Assembly: GCF_900446695.1 (NCBI RefSeq)
Contig: NZ_UAVP01000010.1
Coordinates: 88,990 to 152,989, forward strand
Direction: 5' to 3'
DNA from: Capnocytophaga sputigena
GTDB lineage: Bacteria; Bacteroidota; Bacteroidia; Flavobacteriales; Flavobacteriaceae
DNA length: 64,000 nucleotides
A program made the position numbers and the translations under genes. Of this stretch, positions 17,376-25,533 are shown piece after piece; position 1 is the first letter of the stretch, and each line of letters opens with the position of its first letter. A model generated the notes under the pieces. The model was not told where the DNA came from, did no database searches, and saw only the letters and a list, made by a program, of their open reading frames with translations.

Positions 17376-17894
17376 TTATAAAATGCTATATACTTCATGA
17401 CCTTTTAGTTTTTCTCTACCATTGAGAAAGTGAAGTTCCATCAAAAAGTCAAGTTGAATAATATCTCCCCCGAGGCGTTCTACGAGTTTTATCACAGCTT
17501 CGGCAGTACCACCAGTAGCGAGGATATCGTCGTGAATAAGTACTTTTTCACCTTTAGAGATGGCATCTTCGTGGATTTCAAGCACATCTTGACCATATTC
17601 TAAATCGTAAGTTTGAGAAAGCGTTTTGTAAGGCAATTTACCTTTTTTTCGCACAGGAACAAATCCAGCTCCTAAGCGTTGTGCGAGAAGCATTCCGAAA
17701 AAGAAACCACGGCTTTCCATTCCTACTACTTTGTCAATTTTCTGTCCGTGTAGGTTTTCAACAAGCAGGTCGATAACGTATTGTCCTGCTTTTACATCCA
17801 TTAATAAAGGAGTAATATCTTTGAAAATAATACCTTCCTTAGGGAAATCTTTAATGTCTCTAATTTTACTTTGAATATATTCTTTTTTGTCCAT
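17376..17894 (-). CDS. apt: Adenine phosphoribosyltransferase
   Basis: 172 aa. It salvages adenine to AMP using PRPP. The PRPP-binding motif VLIHDDILATGGTAEA and the early KDITPLL segment are diagnostic; MESRGFFFG is the flexible-loop region. It starts 8 bp after the ctlX stop and probably shares that transcript. Confidence 0.97.
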   Translation of the reverse strand: MDKKEYIQSKIRDIKDFPKEGIIFKDITPLLMDVKAGQYVIDLLVENLHGQKIDKVVGMESRGFFFGMLLAQRLGAGFVPVRKKGKLPYKTLSQTYDLEYGQDVLEIHEDAISKGEKVLIHDDILATGGTAEAVIKLVERLGGDIIQLDFLMELHFLNGREKLKGHEVYSIL

Positions 17895-17902
17895 TGTTAT
17901 AA

Positions 17903-18838
17903 TTACTTGTTACTCGGATTAAACACTTCAGCCATCATACATCTTGCACTACCTCCACCACAAGTTTCAATAGTTTCTAAATTGCTGTGAAGTATTTGGG
18001 TGTGTTTTTCTATTGTTTGTATCTGTTGAGGGGTAAGGGCATTATAGGCAGCATCACTCATTACTAAGTAAGTGCTGTTTTTTCCTTGTACTTGTAGCAT
18101 ATTGCCCGCGTACTGGCACATCTGTTCTGGAGTGATGTTGATAACCTCTTTTTTATCTTCTTTAAGGTGATGCAAGAGATTTTTGCGTTCGCTTTTATCG
18201 GTAATAGTATCTAAGCATACTACTGCGAAATCTACGCCTAATGCCATCATCACATTGGTATGGTAAATAGGTAATTGCTCATTATTTACCTGCTGATAGG
18301 CTTTGAAAATCACTGGAGTATATTCAAAATCTTCACAGAATTCAATAAAGAGTTCTTCATCGGCGCGAGGAGAGAGCGCACAATAGGCTTTGCGATTTAC
18401 TCTATCGAGTATCATAGCGCCTGTACCTTCTAAGAAAATGTTTTCTTTCTCGGCATCGGTATAGTCGTATACGTTTTCGATATCAAAACCTTCAGCTTCT
18501 ACCTTGTCCAAAATATCCTCACGGCGTTCACGGCGGCGATTTTCGGCAAACATAGGGTAGATAGCTATATCACCATTTTGGTGGAAGGTAATCCAATTGT
18601 TTGGAAAAACCGAATCGGGAGTATTTTGTTCATAAATATCGTCTACAACAATCACTTTTACCCCTACGGTACGCAATTTTTCTACAAGAACATCAAACTC
18701 TTGTTGGGCTTGGCGGTTGATTTCGTCGTTCTTCAAATCCATTTCCTCTTGGAAATAGTTGTTTACAACGGTTTGTTCATTCATACGGAAGCGCACAGGG
18801 CGCACCATTAACACAGTATTGGTAATTTGTTTTTTCAT
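17903..18838 (-). CDS. ctlX: CtlX-type amidinotransferase/arginine deiminase superfamily hydrolase
   Basis: 311 aa. The guanidine-modifying fold is shown by the acidic FLEGTGAMILD segment, the histidine in YHTNVMMALG and the catalytic cysteine in the C-terminal CGGGSARCMMAE. The CtlX subgroup is linked to citrulline or arginine-related catabolism; the exact substrate is not established. The start is set at 18838 (MKKQITNTVLMVRPVRF) because the promoter at 18867-18860 would exclude an ATG at 18898. Upstream of apt. Confidence 0.88.
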   Translation of the reverse strand: MKKQITNTVLMVRPVRFRMNEQTVVNNYFQEEMDLKNDEINRQAQQEFDVLVEKLRTVGVKVIVVDDIYEQNTPDSVFPNNWITFHQNGDIAIYPMFAENRRRERREDILDKVEAEGFDIENVYDYTDAEKENIFLEGTGAMILDRVNRKAYCALSPRADEELFIEFCEDFEYTPVIFKAYQQVNNEQLPIYHTNVMMALGVDFAVVCLDTITDKSERKNLLHHLKEDKKEVINITPEQMCQYAGNMLQVQGKNSTYLVMSDAAYNALTPQQIQTIEKHTQILHSNLETIETCGGGSARCMMAEVFNPSNK

Positions 18839-18859
18839 CAGTAAACAGAGGTTAGCAAT

Positions 18860-18867
18860 CAAAGGTA
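18860..18867 (-). promoter_or_regulatory. -7 element of ctlX-apt
   Basis: TACCTTTG on the minus strand, 21 bp before the ATG at 18838; a second match TACTTTTG (18876-18869) lies next to it. Confidence 0.6.
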
Positions 18868-18902
18868 CAAAAGTAAGTATAATTTGTTGATTAGCCAATG
18901 AG

Positions 18903-19463
18903 TTAATTAGAAAATGTTTGTATTTTTAAATCTTCGGGAGTATTGAGGTTTGTAAAATATCTTTTTGTATTAGGATGTACTGGATAGGCGATTTTTTGAG
19001 CGTTGAGAGCAGTTAGCACTTTCTGCAATTGCAGTATATCATTCTCTATAAACGTCTTAAGAGCTGAGGCTACATTATATGGGTAAATTCCTAAAGTAGG
19101 AAATATTTGTCCGTTGAACTCAAGTACACTGATGCGTGTAGGATCATAATTAAGCAGTAGAAAATGAAGTATATAAGTATTTATAAAAGGCATATCACAA
19201 GGGCACACCAATATATCATCCTTACAATACTCCAAAGCACTGTAGATACCACCTAAGGGTCCTTTCTCGGGATAAACATCAGCGATTTGAGGATAAGGGA
19301 AACTGTTGTAAGCTCCTTTTTTACCTGATATATACACTTTGCTATTCACTTCTTGCAAGATGTTAGTAATGTGTAATAAGAGAGGTTTTTCATTAAAGAG
19401 AATTAGGGCTTTGTCTTGCCCCATTCGGCTACTTTTCCCCCCCGCTAATACGACTGCTTTCAT
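18903..19463 (-). CDS. mobA: Molybdenum cofactor guanylyltransferase MobA
   Basis: 186 aa. It attaches GMP to Mo-molybdopterin to give the guanine dinucleotide cofactor used by nitrate-reductase-type enzymes. The nucleotidyltransferase motif LAGGKSSRMGQDKA is at residues 6-19, and the metal-binding CPCDMPFI is present. The start overlaps the end of the ModE-like gene by 35 bp, so the two are translationally linked. Its presence matches the bis-MGD oxidoreductase at 38.9-41 kb. Confidence 0.95.
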   Translation of the reverse strand: MKAVVLAGGKSSRMGQDKALILFNEKPLLLHITNILQEVNSKVYISGKKGAYNSFPYPQIADVYPEKGPLGGIYSALEYCKDDILVCPCDMPFINTYILHFLLLNYDPTRISVLEFNGQIFPTLGIYPYNVASALKTFIENDILQLQKVLTALNAQKIAYPVHPNTKRYFTNLNTPEDLKIQTFSN

Positions 19464-19776
19464 CTTCAGAAAATTCTTTAAAGCACTTATTAATTTTTTT
19501 GAATAAGGCGACGATTCTTTTCCCTTCTTCTGTAAGTATACTTCTACCTCCGTCTTTACCTCCTACTTCTTTGATTACCAAACTCTCTTTAGCATTAGTG
19601 TTCATATCCTTAATCATTCCCCACGCGCGGCGATAAGGGATTTCAAGTTTACGTGCCGCTTCGGAAATAGAACCTGAATTTTCTATTTCTTCTAATAATT
19701 TAGCTCTGCCTTCGCCTATACGTAAGCCAGAAGCGGTTTGAAACCAAATATGTCCATTGATAGTTATATTCTCCAT
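19429..19776 (-). CDS. ModE-like DNA-binding regulator, DNA-binding domain only
   Basis: 115 aa. The winged helix-turn-helix GSISEAARKLEIPYRRAWG (about 35-53) and the following GGKDGGRSILTEEG match the N-terminal domain of ModE and related LysR-type HTH proteins. E. coli ModE has two molybdate-binding TOBE domains; none is present here. The start at 19776 overlaps the moeA end by 13 bp; an earlier ATG at 19836 lies inside moeA and adds unrelated residues. Likely regulator of the Mo regulon: see the dyad at 21091-21114. Confidence 0.88.
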   Translation of the reverse strand: MENITINGHIWFQTASGLRIGEGRAKLLEEIENSGSISEAARKLEIPYRRAWGMIKDMNTNAKESLVIKEVGGKDGGRSILTEEGKRIVALFKKINKCFKEFSEDESSRISGGEK

Positions 19777-20948
19777 ATTTTTACTTTTTCGTCTTGAGTG
19801 AATGAAGCTTTTCCTGCTGGGAACTCTATGATACAATTCGTTAGAGGAAGAGTGTCTAATTTATGTGATTCTTGAGAGTGTAACACCATTACTTTAGCTT
19901 TATCTACATAGGCTTTAAGATACTGAGTGAACTCAGCCTTTGCACGCGGATAATCGTGGGTGATGGTTGCATAATCCATTTCTTTGCGGAAGTTATTTCT
20001 ACCGTAACAGCCTAATAAAAAAGGTTTTACATATAAATGATAACACGTGAATACCGAAGCTGGATTACCAGGAAGCGCAAACACACTTTTAGTGCCATAT
20101 TTGCCAAAATAAAGCGGTTTACCAGGTTTTTGTTGTACTTTATAGAAAAGTTCATCTACCCCAATATTTTGTAATGAAGATAAAACAAAGTCGTAATCAC
20201 CTACTGATATCCCTCCTGTGAGTAACAAGATGTCTACTTGTTCTAAGGCTTCGGCAATAGCTTTTTGAGTATCAGATTGATTATCAGGAATATGTTTGAT
20301 AAATTGGAACTGCAAGCCTATTTCAGCTAAAGCAGCTTGCAAAAAATAAGTATTAGAATTATATATTTTACCCTCGCTAAGAGGTTCGCCGATTTCTACT
20401 AATTCATCTCCCGTGTAGAGAAGTCCAATAGTAGGTTTAGCAAATATTTTCACGCGGTCAATTCCCATACTGCTTAAAAAACCTATTGTAGCGGCATTCA
20501 AGTATGTATGTTCGTGTAATACAAGGTCTCCCGTTTTGGTTTGTTCTCCTTCTAAACGGATATTTTGACCTTTTTTAAGGTGGTTTTTATCAAAGCGAAT
20601 ATGGTCTCCTTCGCGAGTTACTACCTCTTGCATTATCACAGTATCTACCCCTGCAGGAATTTTTGCCCCCGTAAAGATACGCACAGCCTCTCCAAAGCCT
20701 ATATTTACAGACGAATTTTTGCCTGCAGCTACTTCTCCTACAATCTTGAAAGTATCGGTAGTGAGTGTATCAATATACCTAAAGGCATAACCATCCATTG
20801 CTGAATTAGAAAAAGAAGGTATATTTATAGGTGAAAACACGTGTTCAGCTAAGTATCCCCCTAAGGCGTCCATAAGAGGAACTTCTATAATATTTGTAGT
20901 TTCTATATGAGCTTCAATGAGGTCTTTGGCTTGATTTGTTGTAACCAT
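19764..20948 (-). CDS. moeA: Molybdopterin molybdenumtransferase MoeA
   Basis: 394 aa. It inserts molybdate into adenylated molybdopterin. Seen are the domain I start (VPLMDALGGYLAEHVFSP), SAMDGYAFR, the GTGEL-like LLYTGDELV, the LLTGGISVGDYD loop and the ALPGNPASVF motif, the classic MoeA set. The start at 20948 is preferred over the ATG at 20999, which lies upstream of the -7 element. First gene of moeA - modE-like - mobA, all overlapping. Confidence 0.95.
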   Translation of the reverse strand: MVTTNQAKDLIEAHIETTNIIEVPLMDALGGYLAEHVFSPINIPSFSNSAMDGYAFRYIDTLTTDTFKIVGEVAAGKNSSVNIGFGEAVRIFTGAKIPAGVDTVIMQEVVTREGDHIRFDKNHLKKGQNIRLEGEQTKTGDLVLHEHTYLNAATIGFLSSMGIDRVKIFAKPTIGLLYTGDELVEIGEPLSEGKIYNSNTYFLQAALAEIGLQFQFIKHIPDNQSDTQKAIAEALEQVDILLLTGGISVGDYDFVLSSLQNIGVDELFYKVQQKPGKPLYFGKYGTKSVFALPGNPASVFTCYHLYVKPFLLGCYGRNNFRKEMDYATITHDYPRAKAEFTQYLKAYVDKAKVMVLHSQESHKLDTLPLTNCIIEFPAGKASFTQDEKVKIWRI

Positions 20949-20976
20949 CTTATTATAATTAGATAATAGTTGGCGG

Positions 20977-21008
20977 CAAAGGTAGTGTATAATTAGCAAA
21001 TTAGCAAA
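20977..21008 (-). promoter_or_regulatory. Promoter of the moeA operon
   Basis: Minus strand: -7 TACCTTTG (20984-20977), -33 TTTG (21008-21005), spacer 20 bp. Back to back with the TonB receptor promoter. Confidence 0.7.
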
Positions 21009-21025
21009 TTTAAAAAACTACTTTA

Positions 21026-21057
21026 TTTGGTTAATTGAAAAACGATTACTACTTTTG
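21026..21057 (+). promoter_or_regulatory. Promoter of the TonB-dependent receptor gene
   Basis: -33 TTTG (21026-21029), spacer 20 bp, -7 TACTTTTG (21050-21057). It predicts a leader of about 87 nt that contains the ModE-like dyad. Confidence 0.7.
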
Positions 21058-21090
21058 CCCCCGAAAAGACAACTATATTTTTTTAGCTTT

Positions 21091-21114
21091 CGTTATGCTT
21101 TATAATACATAACG
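21091..21114. promoter_or_regulatory. ModE-like operator (CGTTATG-N10-CATAACG)
   Basis: A perfect 7 bp inverted repeat with a 10 bp centre, 24 bp in all, in the TonB receptor leader about 34 bp before the ATG. E. coli ModE operators have the same overall form (CGTTATA...CATAACG type, about 24 bp) as I recall them. A ModE-like gene lies 1.3 kb away. As RNA it could also fold into a hairpin followed by TTTTTA, so transcript attenuation is an alternative. Confidence 0.65.
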
Positions 21115-21148
21115 TTTTTATATTTAATAGCAAACTAACTATAAAGAA

Positions 21149-23221
21149 ATGAAAAACAAATATTGGGCTTTTGCTTTAACTTTGCTTTCAGCAGCTGCTA
21201 TTCAAGCTCAGGAAAAAGATTCTCTTCCTGAAAAATATTACGACCTTCAAGAGGTTACCATTTTAGGAAAACCGACTGAAAAAGTATCTGTAGTTCCTAT
21301 ACAAAAACTTAAAGCTACCGACCTTCAAAACAACAACAAAACCAATGTGGTAGAAGCGCTTAACTTGCTTACTGGCGTGAGTATCACTCAATTTGGTGCT
21401 CGTAATGAAGGTTCTATATTAGTGCGTGGGTTCGACAACCGTCGTACCCCTGTGTATTACGACGGTATTCCTATCTATGCTCCTTATGACGGTAATTTCG
21501 ACCTCAGTCGCTTCCTTACTTACGACTTGGGAAGCATCTCTGTAGAGAAAGGATTAGTATCCGTAAAATATGGGGCTAACGCTATGGGAGGTGCTGTGAA
21601 TATCGTATCGCGTACCCCTCAAAAAGAATTGGATATCAATGGTACTTCTGGTGTTGGTTTCGCCGATGGTGCTGGCGTAAACTCTTATTTCACTGGCTTG
21701 AATGTAGGTACACGCCAAGATAAATTCTACGCTATGGTATCGGGTTCCTTCAACAAACTAGAAAACTTCGTGCTCTCCAATAACTTCAATCCTACACAAT
21801 ACCAAGAAGCTGGCAAACGCCATAGCTCTGAGGCTTTCGACAAGAAGATAAACGCCAAAATAGGTTATACGCCAAATGAAACCGATGAATACGCTTTAGG
21901 TTTTGTAAACCAACAAGCTAATAAAAACATTTCTCCTAATGTATATACTGCAGGTAATAGCAGTTGGCGCGATTACCCTATCTACAACAAAACAAGTCTA
22001 TACGCTAAAACAAAAACCAAAATAGCACGTGAGACTTTTATGAACTTCACTGGGTATTACGACAAATATTACAACGAAATGCGCCAGTATGACGATGATA
22101 CCTATACTATTATGAACCGTAATTCTTCTTTCCGTAGTATTTACGACGATTATTCATTGGGTGGTATCCTCACTTTCAGTTCTAAAGCACTCAATCGCAA
22201 CGCTATTACGCTTACTATCAACGAAAAATACGATCACCACAAAGAACACAATGCCGAAGTAGCTACCAATGCTCTCACTGGGCAAATGTTCAAAGCAGGA
22301 GAACCCGAACAGTCTTATAAAGATAATACCCTTTATGTAGGGTTAGAAGATGTTGTTACCCTCACCGATTGGCTCAATGTGGTAGTAGGAGCATCTTACA
22401 ACCAACGCGAAAATATCTTAGCACAAGAGTACGGTACACACTACCTCACTGGCGCACGCAATACTTTATACGATTTTCCAACAGGTAGCGACAACGCTTT
22501 CGATTTCAAAGGCGGACTCGTATTTAAACCTCTCGAAAACCACCAAATTACCCTTTCAGCTTCTAAACGCTCTCGCTTTGCTTCTCAAAAAGAACGCTAT
22601 TCAAGCAGGTTTGGCGGTCAAGTGCCTAACCCCGATTTAAAATCTGAATACACTATTGCTTACGACCTCAACTACACAGGTAAAGTCTTAGATAACAAAT
22701 TGCAATACGAAGTTTCTGGCTTTATCAACGATGTAAGCAACGCTATCTACGAACTCACTGTAGGGGTAGACAATAGTGGCAGAAATATAATTTATAATAC
22801 CAATCTGGGTAAAGCTCTCTACCAAGGTTTTGAAGCAGGTGTAGGATATGCTCCTATAAAATACCTCACTTTAGGGGCTAACTATAGCTTTATTGAAATG
22901 AAAGACAAAACCAAAAACAGCGATTTGAAATTCACTAATGTTCCTAAATACAAATTGGTAGGTTTTGCGACTATTTCAGTGCCCGAAATTAAAACTCAAC
23001 TACACGTAAATACTGAAACTTACGGCAAACGTTATCTCAACAGCCAAGGTGATGAAGCCCCCGATTTTACTTTGGTAAATGCTAAACTCAATGTAAAACT
23101 TTACAAAGGATTAGACTTCAATTTTGGGGTGAATAACCTTTTAGACAGAGATTACTACTGGGCTTATGGCTGGCCACAAGCAGGTCGTAATTTTATCACA
23201 GGAGTATCCTATAACTTCTAA
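21149..23221 (+). CDS. TonB-dependent outer membrane receptor, probably for molybdate/tungstate or a chelate
   Basis: 690 aa. A signal peptide (1-20, ending AAIQAQ), then the plug domain (about 45-155: VVEALNLLTGVSI, GSILVRGFDNRRTPVYYDG, KYGANAMGGAVNIVSRTP), then a 22-strand-type barrel ending in the aromatic FITGVSYNF. No N-terminal carboxypeptidase-like extension and no SusD partner, so it is not a polysaccharide receptor of the Sus type. Substrate is not readable from sequence; Mo/W is inferred from divergent moeA-modE-mobA, the ModE-like dyad in its leader, and the class III binding protein and moaD downstream. Iron or cobalamin remain alternatives. Confidence 0.9.
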   Translation: MKNKYWAFALTLLSAAAIQAQEKDSLPEKYYDLQEVTILGKPTEKVSVVPIQKLKATDLQNNNKTNVVEALNLLTGVSITQFGARNEGSILVRGFDNRRTPVYYDGIPIYAPYDGNFDLSRFLTYDLGSISVEKGLVSVKYGANAMGGAVNIVSRTPQKELDINGTSGVGFADGAGVNSYFTGLNVGTRQDKFYAMVSGSFNKLENFVLSNNFNPTQYQEAGKRHSSEAFDKKINAKIGYTPNETDEYALGFVNQQANKNISPNVYTAGNSSWRDYPIYNKTSLYAKTKTKIARETFMNFTGYYDKYYNEMRQYDDDTYTIMNRNSSFRSIYDDYSLGGILTFSSKALNRNAITLTINEKYDHHKEHNAEVATNALTGQMFKAGEPEQSYKDNTLYVGLEDVVTLTDWLNVVVGASYNQRENILAQEYGTHYLTGARNTLYDFPTGSDNAFDFKGGLVFKPLENHQITLSASKRSRFASQKERYSSRFGGQVPNPDLKSEYTIAYDLNYTGKVLDNKLQYEVSGFINDVSNAIYELTVGVDNSGRNIIYNTNLGKALYQGFEAGVGYAPIKYLTLGANYSFIEMKDKTKNSDLKFTNVPKYKLVGFATISVPEIKTQLHVNTETYGKRYLNSQGDEAPDFTLVNAKLNVKLYKGLDFNFGVNNLLDRDYYWAYGWPQAGRNFITGVSYNF

Positions 23222-23243
23222 ATTTTGTTTTTACTCTTAATAG

Positions 23244-23278
23244 AAATGCTTTGGTAGGGCATCTATCAAAGCATTTTT
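23244..23278 (+). terminator. Terminator after the TonB receptor gene
   Basis: The perfect 10 bp stem AAATGCTTTG (23244-23253) pairs with CAAAGCATTT (23267-23276), followed by T residues. Confidence 0.85.
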
Positions 23279-23312
23279 CCTAAGCAAACTCTTAAACACT
23301 ATTATATATCAA

Positions 23313-23855
23313 ATGAAAAGATTTTTTAAATACCTATCATTAGTGGCTGTTAGTATAGCCCTAACTACAGCTTGCGAAAAAACCGATGAAAATGCCTTGC
23401 CTAATCTTCCTCTCAAATTGAGTACTGATGAGGCAAATACCAAAAATGTAACCCTTACACTCGAAAAAGGAAAAACCTTCCCCGAGGCTACTAAAAAAGA
23501 AGATAATAAAGGTGGTGGCAAAGGTCAAGGTGGCAATAAACAAGGAGGTAAAGGACAAGGTGGTAACAAAGGAGGAGGTAAAGGCAATAAAGATGTAGCC
23601 CCTACAAGTATCACTATTGTTTCAGGTAGTAGTGATTATAGTATCAAATCTCTTAATGAATCGGTAGCTACTGCTTCACTCAAAAAAATGAGTGTAGAGA
23701 TCAAAGCCATCGAAACAGGTACTACAACTATAGTAATAACCGATAATTACACCCAGCAAACTAAAGAAATAGGTGTAAAAGTAATCACAGCCAACAACAA
23801 AGGTAATAATGGTAACAACGGTGGCAACAAAGGCGGTGGTAAAAAGAAAAATTAA
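23313..23855 (+). CDS. Small lipoprotein with Gly/Lys/Gln-rich linker and Ig-like domain
   Basis: 180 aa. Signal peptide with lipobox ending TTAC (Cys21). Residues about 66-93 are a Gly/Lys/Gln/Asn repeat of the form KGQGGNKQGGKG, and the C-terminus is a second such stretch (GGNKGGGKKKN). Between them a domain of about 60 residues (TSITIVSGSSDYSIKS ... TGTTTIVITDNYTQQTKEI) resembles a bacterial Ig-like (BIG2) fold. Strongly basic. No family recognised. It lies after the TonB receptor terminator and before the binding-protein gene, so a role in the same uptake system is possible but unproven. Confidence 0.75.
   Translation: MKRFFKYLSLVAVSIALTTACEKTDENALPNLPLKLSTDEANTKNVTLTLEKGKTFPEATKKEDNKGGGKGQGGNKQGGKGQGGNKGGGKGNKDVAPTSITIVSGSSDYSIKSLNESVATASLKKMSVEIKAIETGTTTIVITDNYTQQTKEIGVKVITANNKGNNGNNGGNKGGGKKKN
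23508..23592 (+). repeat. Tandem repeat coding the Gly/Lys/Gln linker
   Basis: Degenerate 9-15 bp units of the type AAAGGTGGTGGC / AAAGGTCAAGGTGGC within the lipoprotein gene. Confidence 0.75.
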
Positions 23856-24152
23856 TTAAATTCGGTTTGTAAATTTTACATCGCTACACTTTGCTAAAGT
23901 TGATTGCTCTTAAAAGTAAGCCTATTAGCAATCTATTTTTGTTTGACTATTAATAGGCTTTGTCTATATATGAATCAAGAGTTGAAAAATAATAATCACT
24001 GATTAACAGAATGTTATCGCTTTTGCATCGCATCTCCCCCTTTCGAGGCTTGTCGGCAATTGCTGAGTAAGTGAATTAGGGGGGGAGGTTTATAATCAAC
24101 AAATTAATTTAACCCTTGATTGGTATTATATACGATTAAAGCATTTTTTTTC
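23856..24152. other. Intergenic region without a gene
   Basis: No ORF with coding character. It contains a 10 bp inverted repeat (AAGCCTATTA at 23918-23927, TAATAGGCTT at 23951-23960; no clear T run) and a C/G-rich pair (CTCCCCC near 24033, GGGGGGGAG near 24079), possibly a folded 3' end. Confidence 0.6.
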
Positions 24153-24160
24153 TATATTTG
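24153..24160 (+). promoter_or_regulatory. -7 element of the binding protein-moaD unit
   Basis: TATATTTG, 29 bp before the ATG at 24190. No good -33 box and no ModE-like dyad were seen. Confidence 0.55.
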
Positions 24161-24189
24161 CACCTTTCAAACAAATTATCATTCATTAA

Positions 24190-25266
24190 ATGAAGTATTT
24201 ATTCCCTATACTCATCGCTTTCCTCCTTTCAGCTTGCGACAATACTCCTAAAAAGCAAGCTAATACAGCTGAAAAAGTAACTATCACCGATATGGCAGGG
24301 CGCAAAGTCTCTGTGCCTAAGCAGATAAACCATGCTTTTATTGACCGTTCATCAGTGCATCTCATCTATGCACTCGATACCTTGTTACCTGTCAATAGAG
24401 TCTTTAACTACAACGAATCAGAAAAGAAATACCTCAAAAAAGGCTTCTATGAAGGTAAACCTTATGTAACGGGTTCGCCTATCGAAGAAATTATAAAGCT
24501 ACACCCCGATGTAATTCTCTTTACTGTTTCCTTGCAAAACGATACCGAGCGCGCCAAAGAAACTGAAAAAGCCAATGCACTCCAGCAGAAAACTAAAAAT
24601 CCCGTAGTGCTTTTCAGTGGTGAATTCCAGCAATATACTGAGGCTATTAGCCTTTTAGGAACGCTCTTGCATAAAGAAGAAAAAGCTAAAGAGCTGAATG
24701 CTTTTATAGAAAAATATTGTTATTCTATTCCTAAAATAGTAGCTACCATCCCCGCGAATGAACGCAAAACTATCTACTATGCCGAGGGTATGAACGGACT
24801 GCAAACTGAGCCCCCTACCTCATTGCACAGCTACCTTATTAATTATACAGGTGGGAAGAATATCGCCGAGGTAGAACTCCTCCCTGGCAAAGGGAAAACT
24901 AATGTTTCTATCGAGCAGATATACAATTGGAATCCCGATATGATATTAGTATGGTCTGGTAATTTTGATGATTTGTACAGTTATAAAGCCATTCGCCAAG
25001 AGAAGATATGGCAACAATTGCGTGCCGTAAAAGAAAATCAAGTGTACCAAGTGCCTTGGCGTCCTTTTGGCTGGATCGACCGTCCCCCTGGGCTCGGTCG
25101 TGTGATGGGTAGTATATGGCTTGCAAGCCTTACCTATCCTAATTATTTCAAAGCCGATTTAGTGCCTATCACCCAAGAGTTCTTCAAGAAATTCTATCAT
25201 TATGATATGGATTACATAGAAACCCGAGACATCATAAGCGCACAACCCTATATTACAAACAAATAA
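24190..25266 (+). CDS. Class III (PF01497-type) ABC substrate-binding lipoprotein, MolA-like
   Basis: 358 aa. Signal peptide with lipobox LLSAC (Cys16). The opening VTITDMAGRKVSVPKQI is the standard start of siderophore/B12/molybdate class III binding proteins, followed by EIIKLHPDVILFT and the helical backbone linker; the C-lobe has IYNWNPDMILVWSG. It has no permease next to it; the matching FecCD permease and ATPase lie at 31.6-33.4 kb. MoaD follows after 2 bp, which argues for molybdate/tungstate (as in Haemophilus MolABC) rather than iron, but this is inference. Confidence 0.85.
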   Translation: MKYLFPILIAFLLSACDNTPKKQANTAEKVTITDMAGRKVSVPKQINHAFIDRSSVHLIYALDTLLPVNRVFNYNESEKKYLKKGFYEGKPYVTGSPIEEIIKLHPDVILFTVSLQNDTERAKETEKANALQQKTKNPVVLFSGEFQQYTEAISLLGTLLHKEEKAKELNAFIEKYCYSIPKIVATIPANERKTIYYAEGMNGLQTEPPTSLHSYLINYTGGKNIAEVELLPGKGKTNVSIEQIYNWNPDMILVWSGNFDDLYSYKAIRQEKIWQQLRAVKENQVYQVPWRPFGWIDRPPGLGRVMGSIWLASLTYPNYFKADLVPITQEFFKKFYHYDMDYIETRDIISAQPYITNK

Positions 25267-25268
25267 CA

Positions 25269-25502
25269 ATGATAACAATTCAAGTATTCGGTAAACTAAC
25301 CGAAATCTTAGGTACCAATACCTACACCACCGACTTCACTAAAAAAACAGTAGCCGAACTAAAAGCCCAGCTACATACAGCCTTTCCTGCCCTCAGTACA
25401 ATGACGTACTTTGTGGTGGTCAATAACCAAAAAGCCCCCGATGAGGCAACAATCCCCCCCGATGCTCAATTGGCACTATTACCACCCTATTCAGGAGGTT
25501 AA
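25269..25502 (+). CDS. moaD: Molybdopterin synthase small subunit MoaD
   Basis: 77 aa ubiquitin-like sulfur carrier. It ends in PPYSGG, the required C-terminal Gly-Gly that is adenylated by MoeB and thiocarboxylated. It is 2 bp after the binding-protein stop, so the two genes are coupled. Confidence 0.92.
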   Translation: MITIQVFGKLTEILGTNTYTTDFTKKTVAELKAQLHTAFPALSTMTYFVVVNNQKAPDEATIPPDAQLALLPPYSGG

Positions 25503-25533
25503 TGTTTAATATCACTTCACCATTAATCATTAA

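Noticed and set aside
21091..21120. Molybdenum cofactor riboswitch in the receptor leader
   Set aside because: The leader is only about 87 nt and shows one short dyad, not the multi-helix Moco fold.
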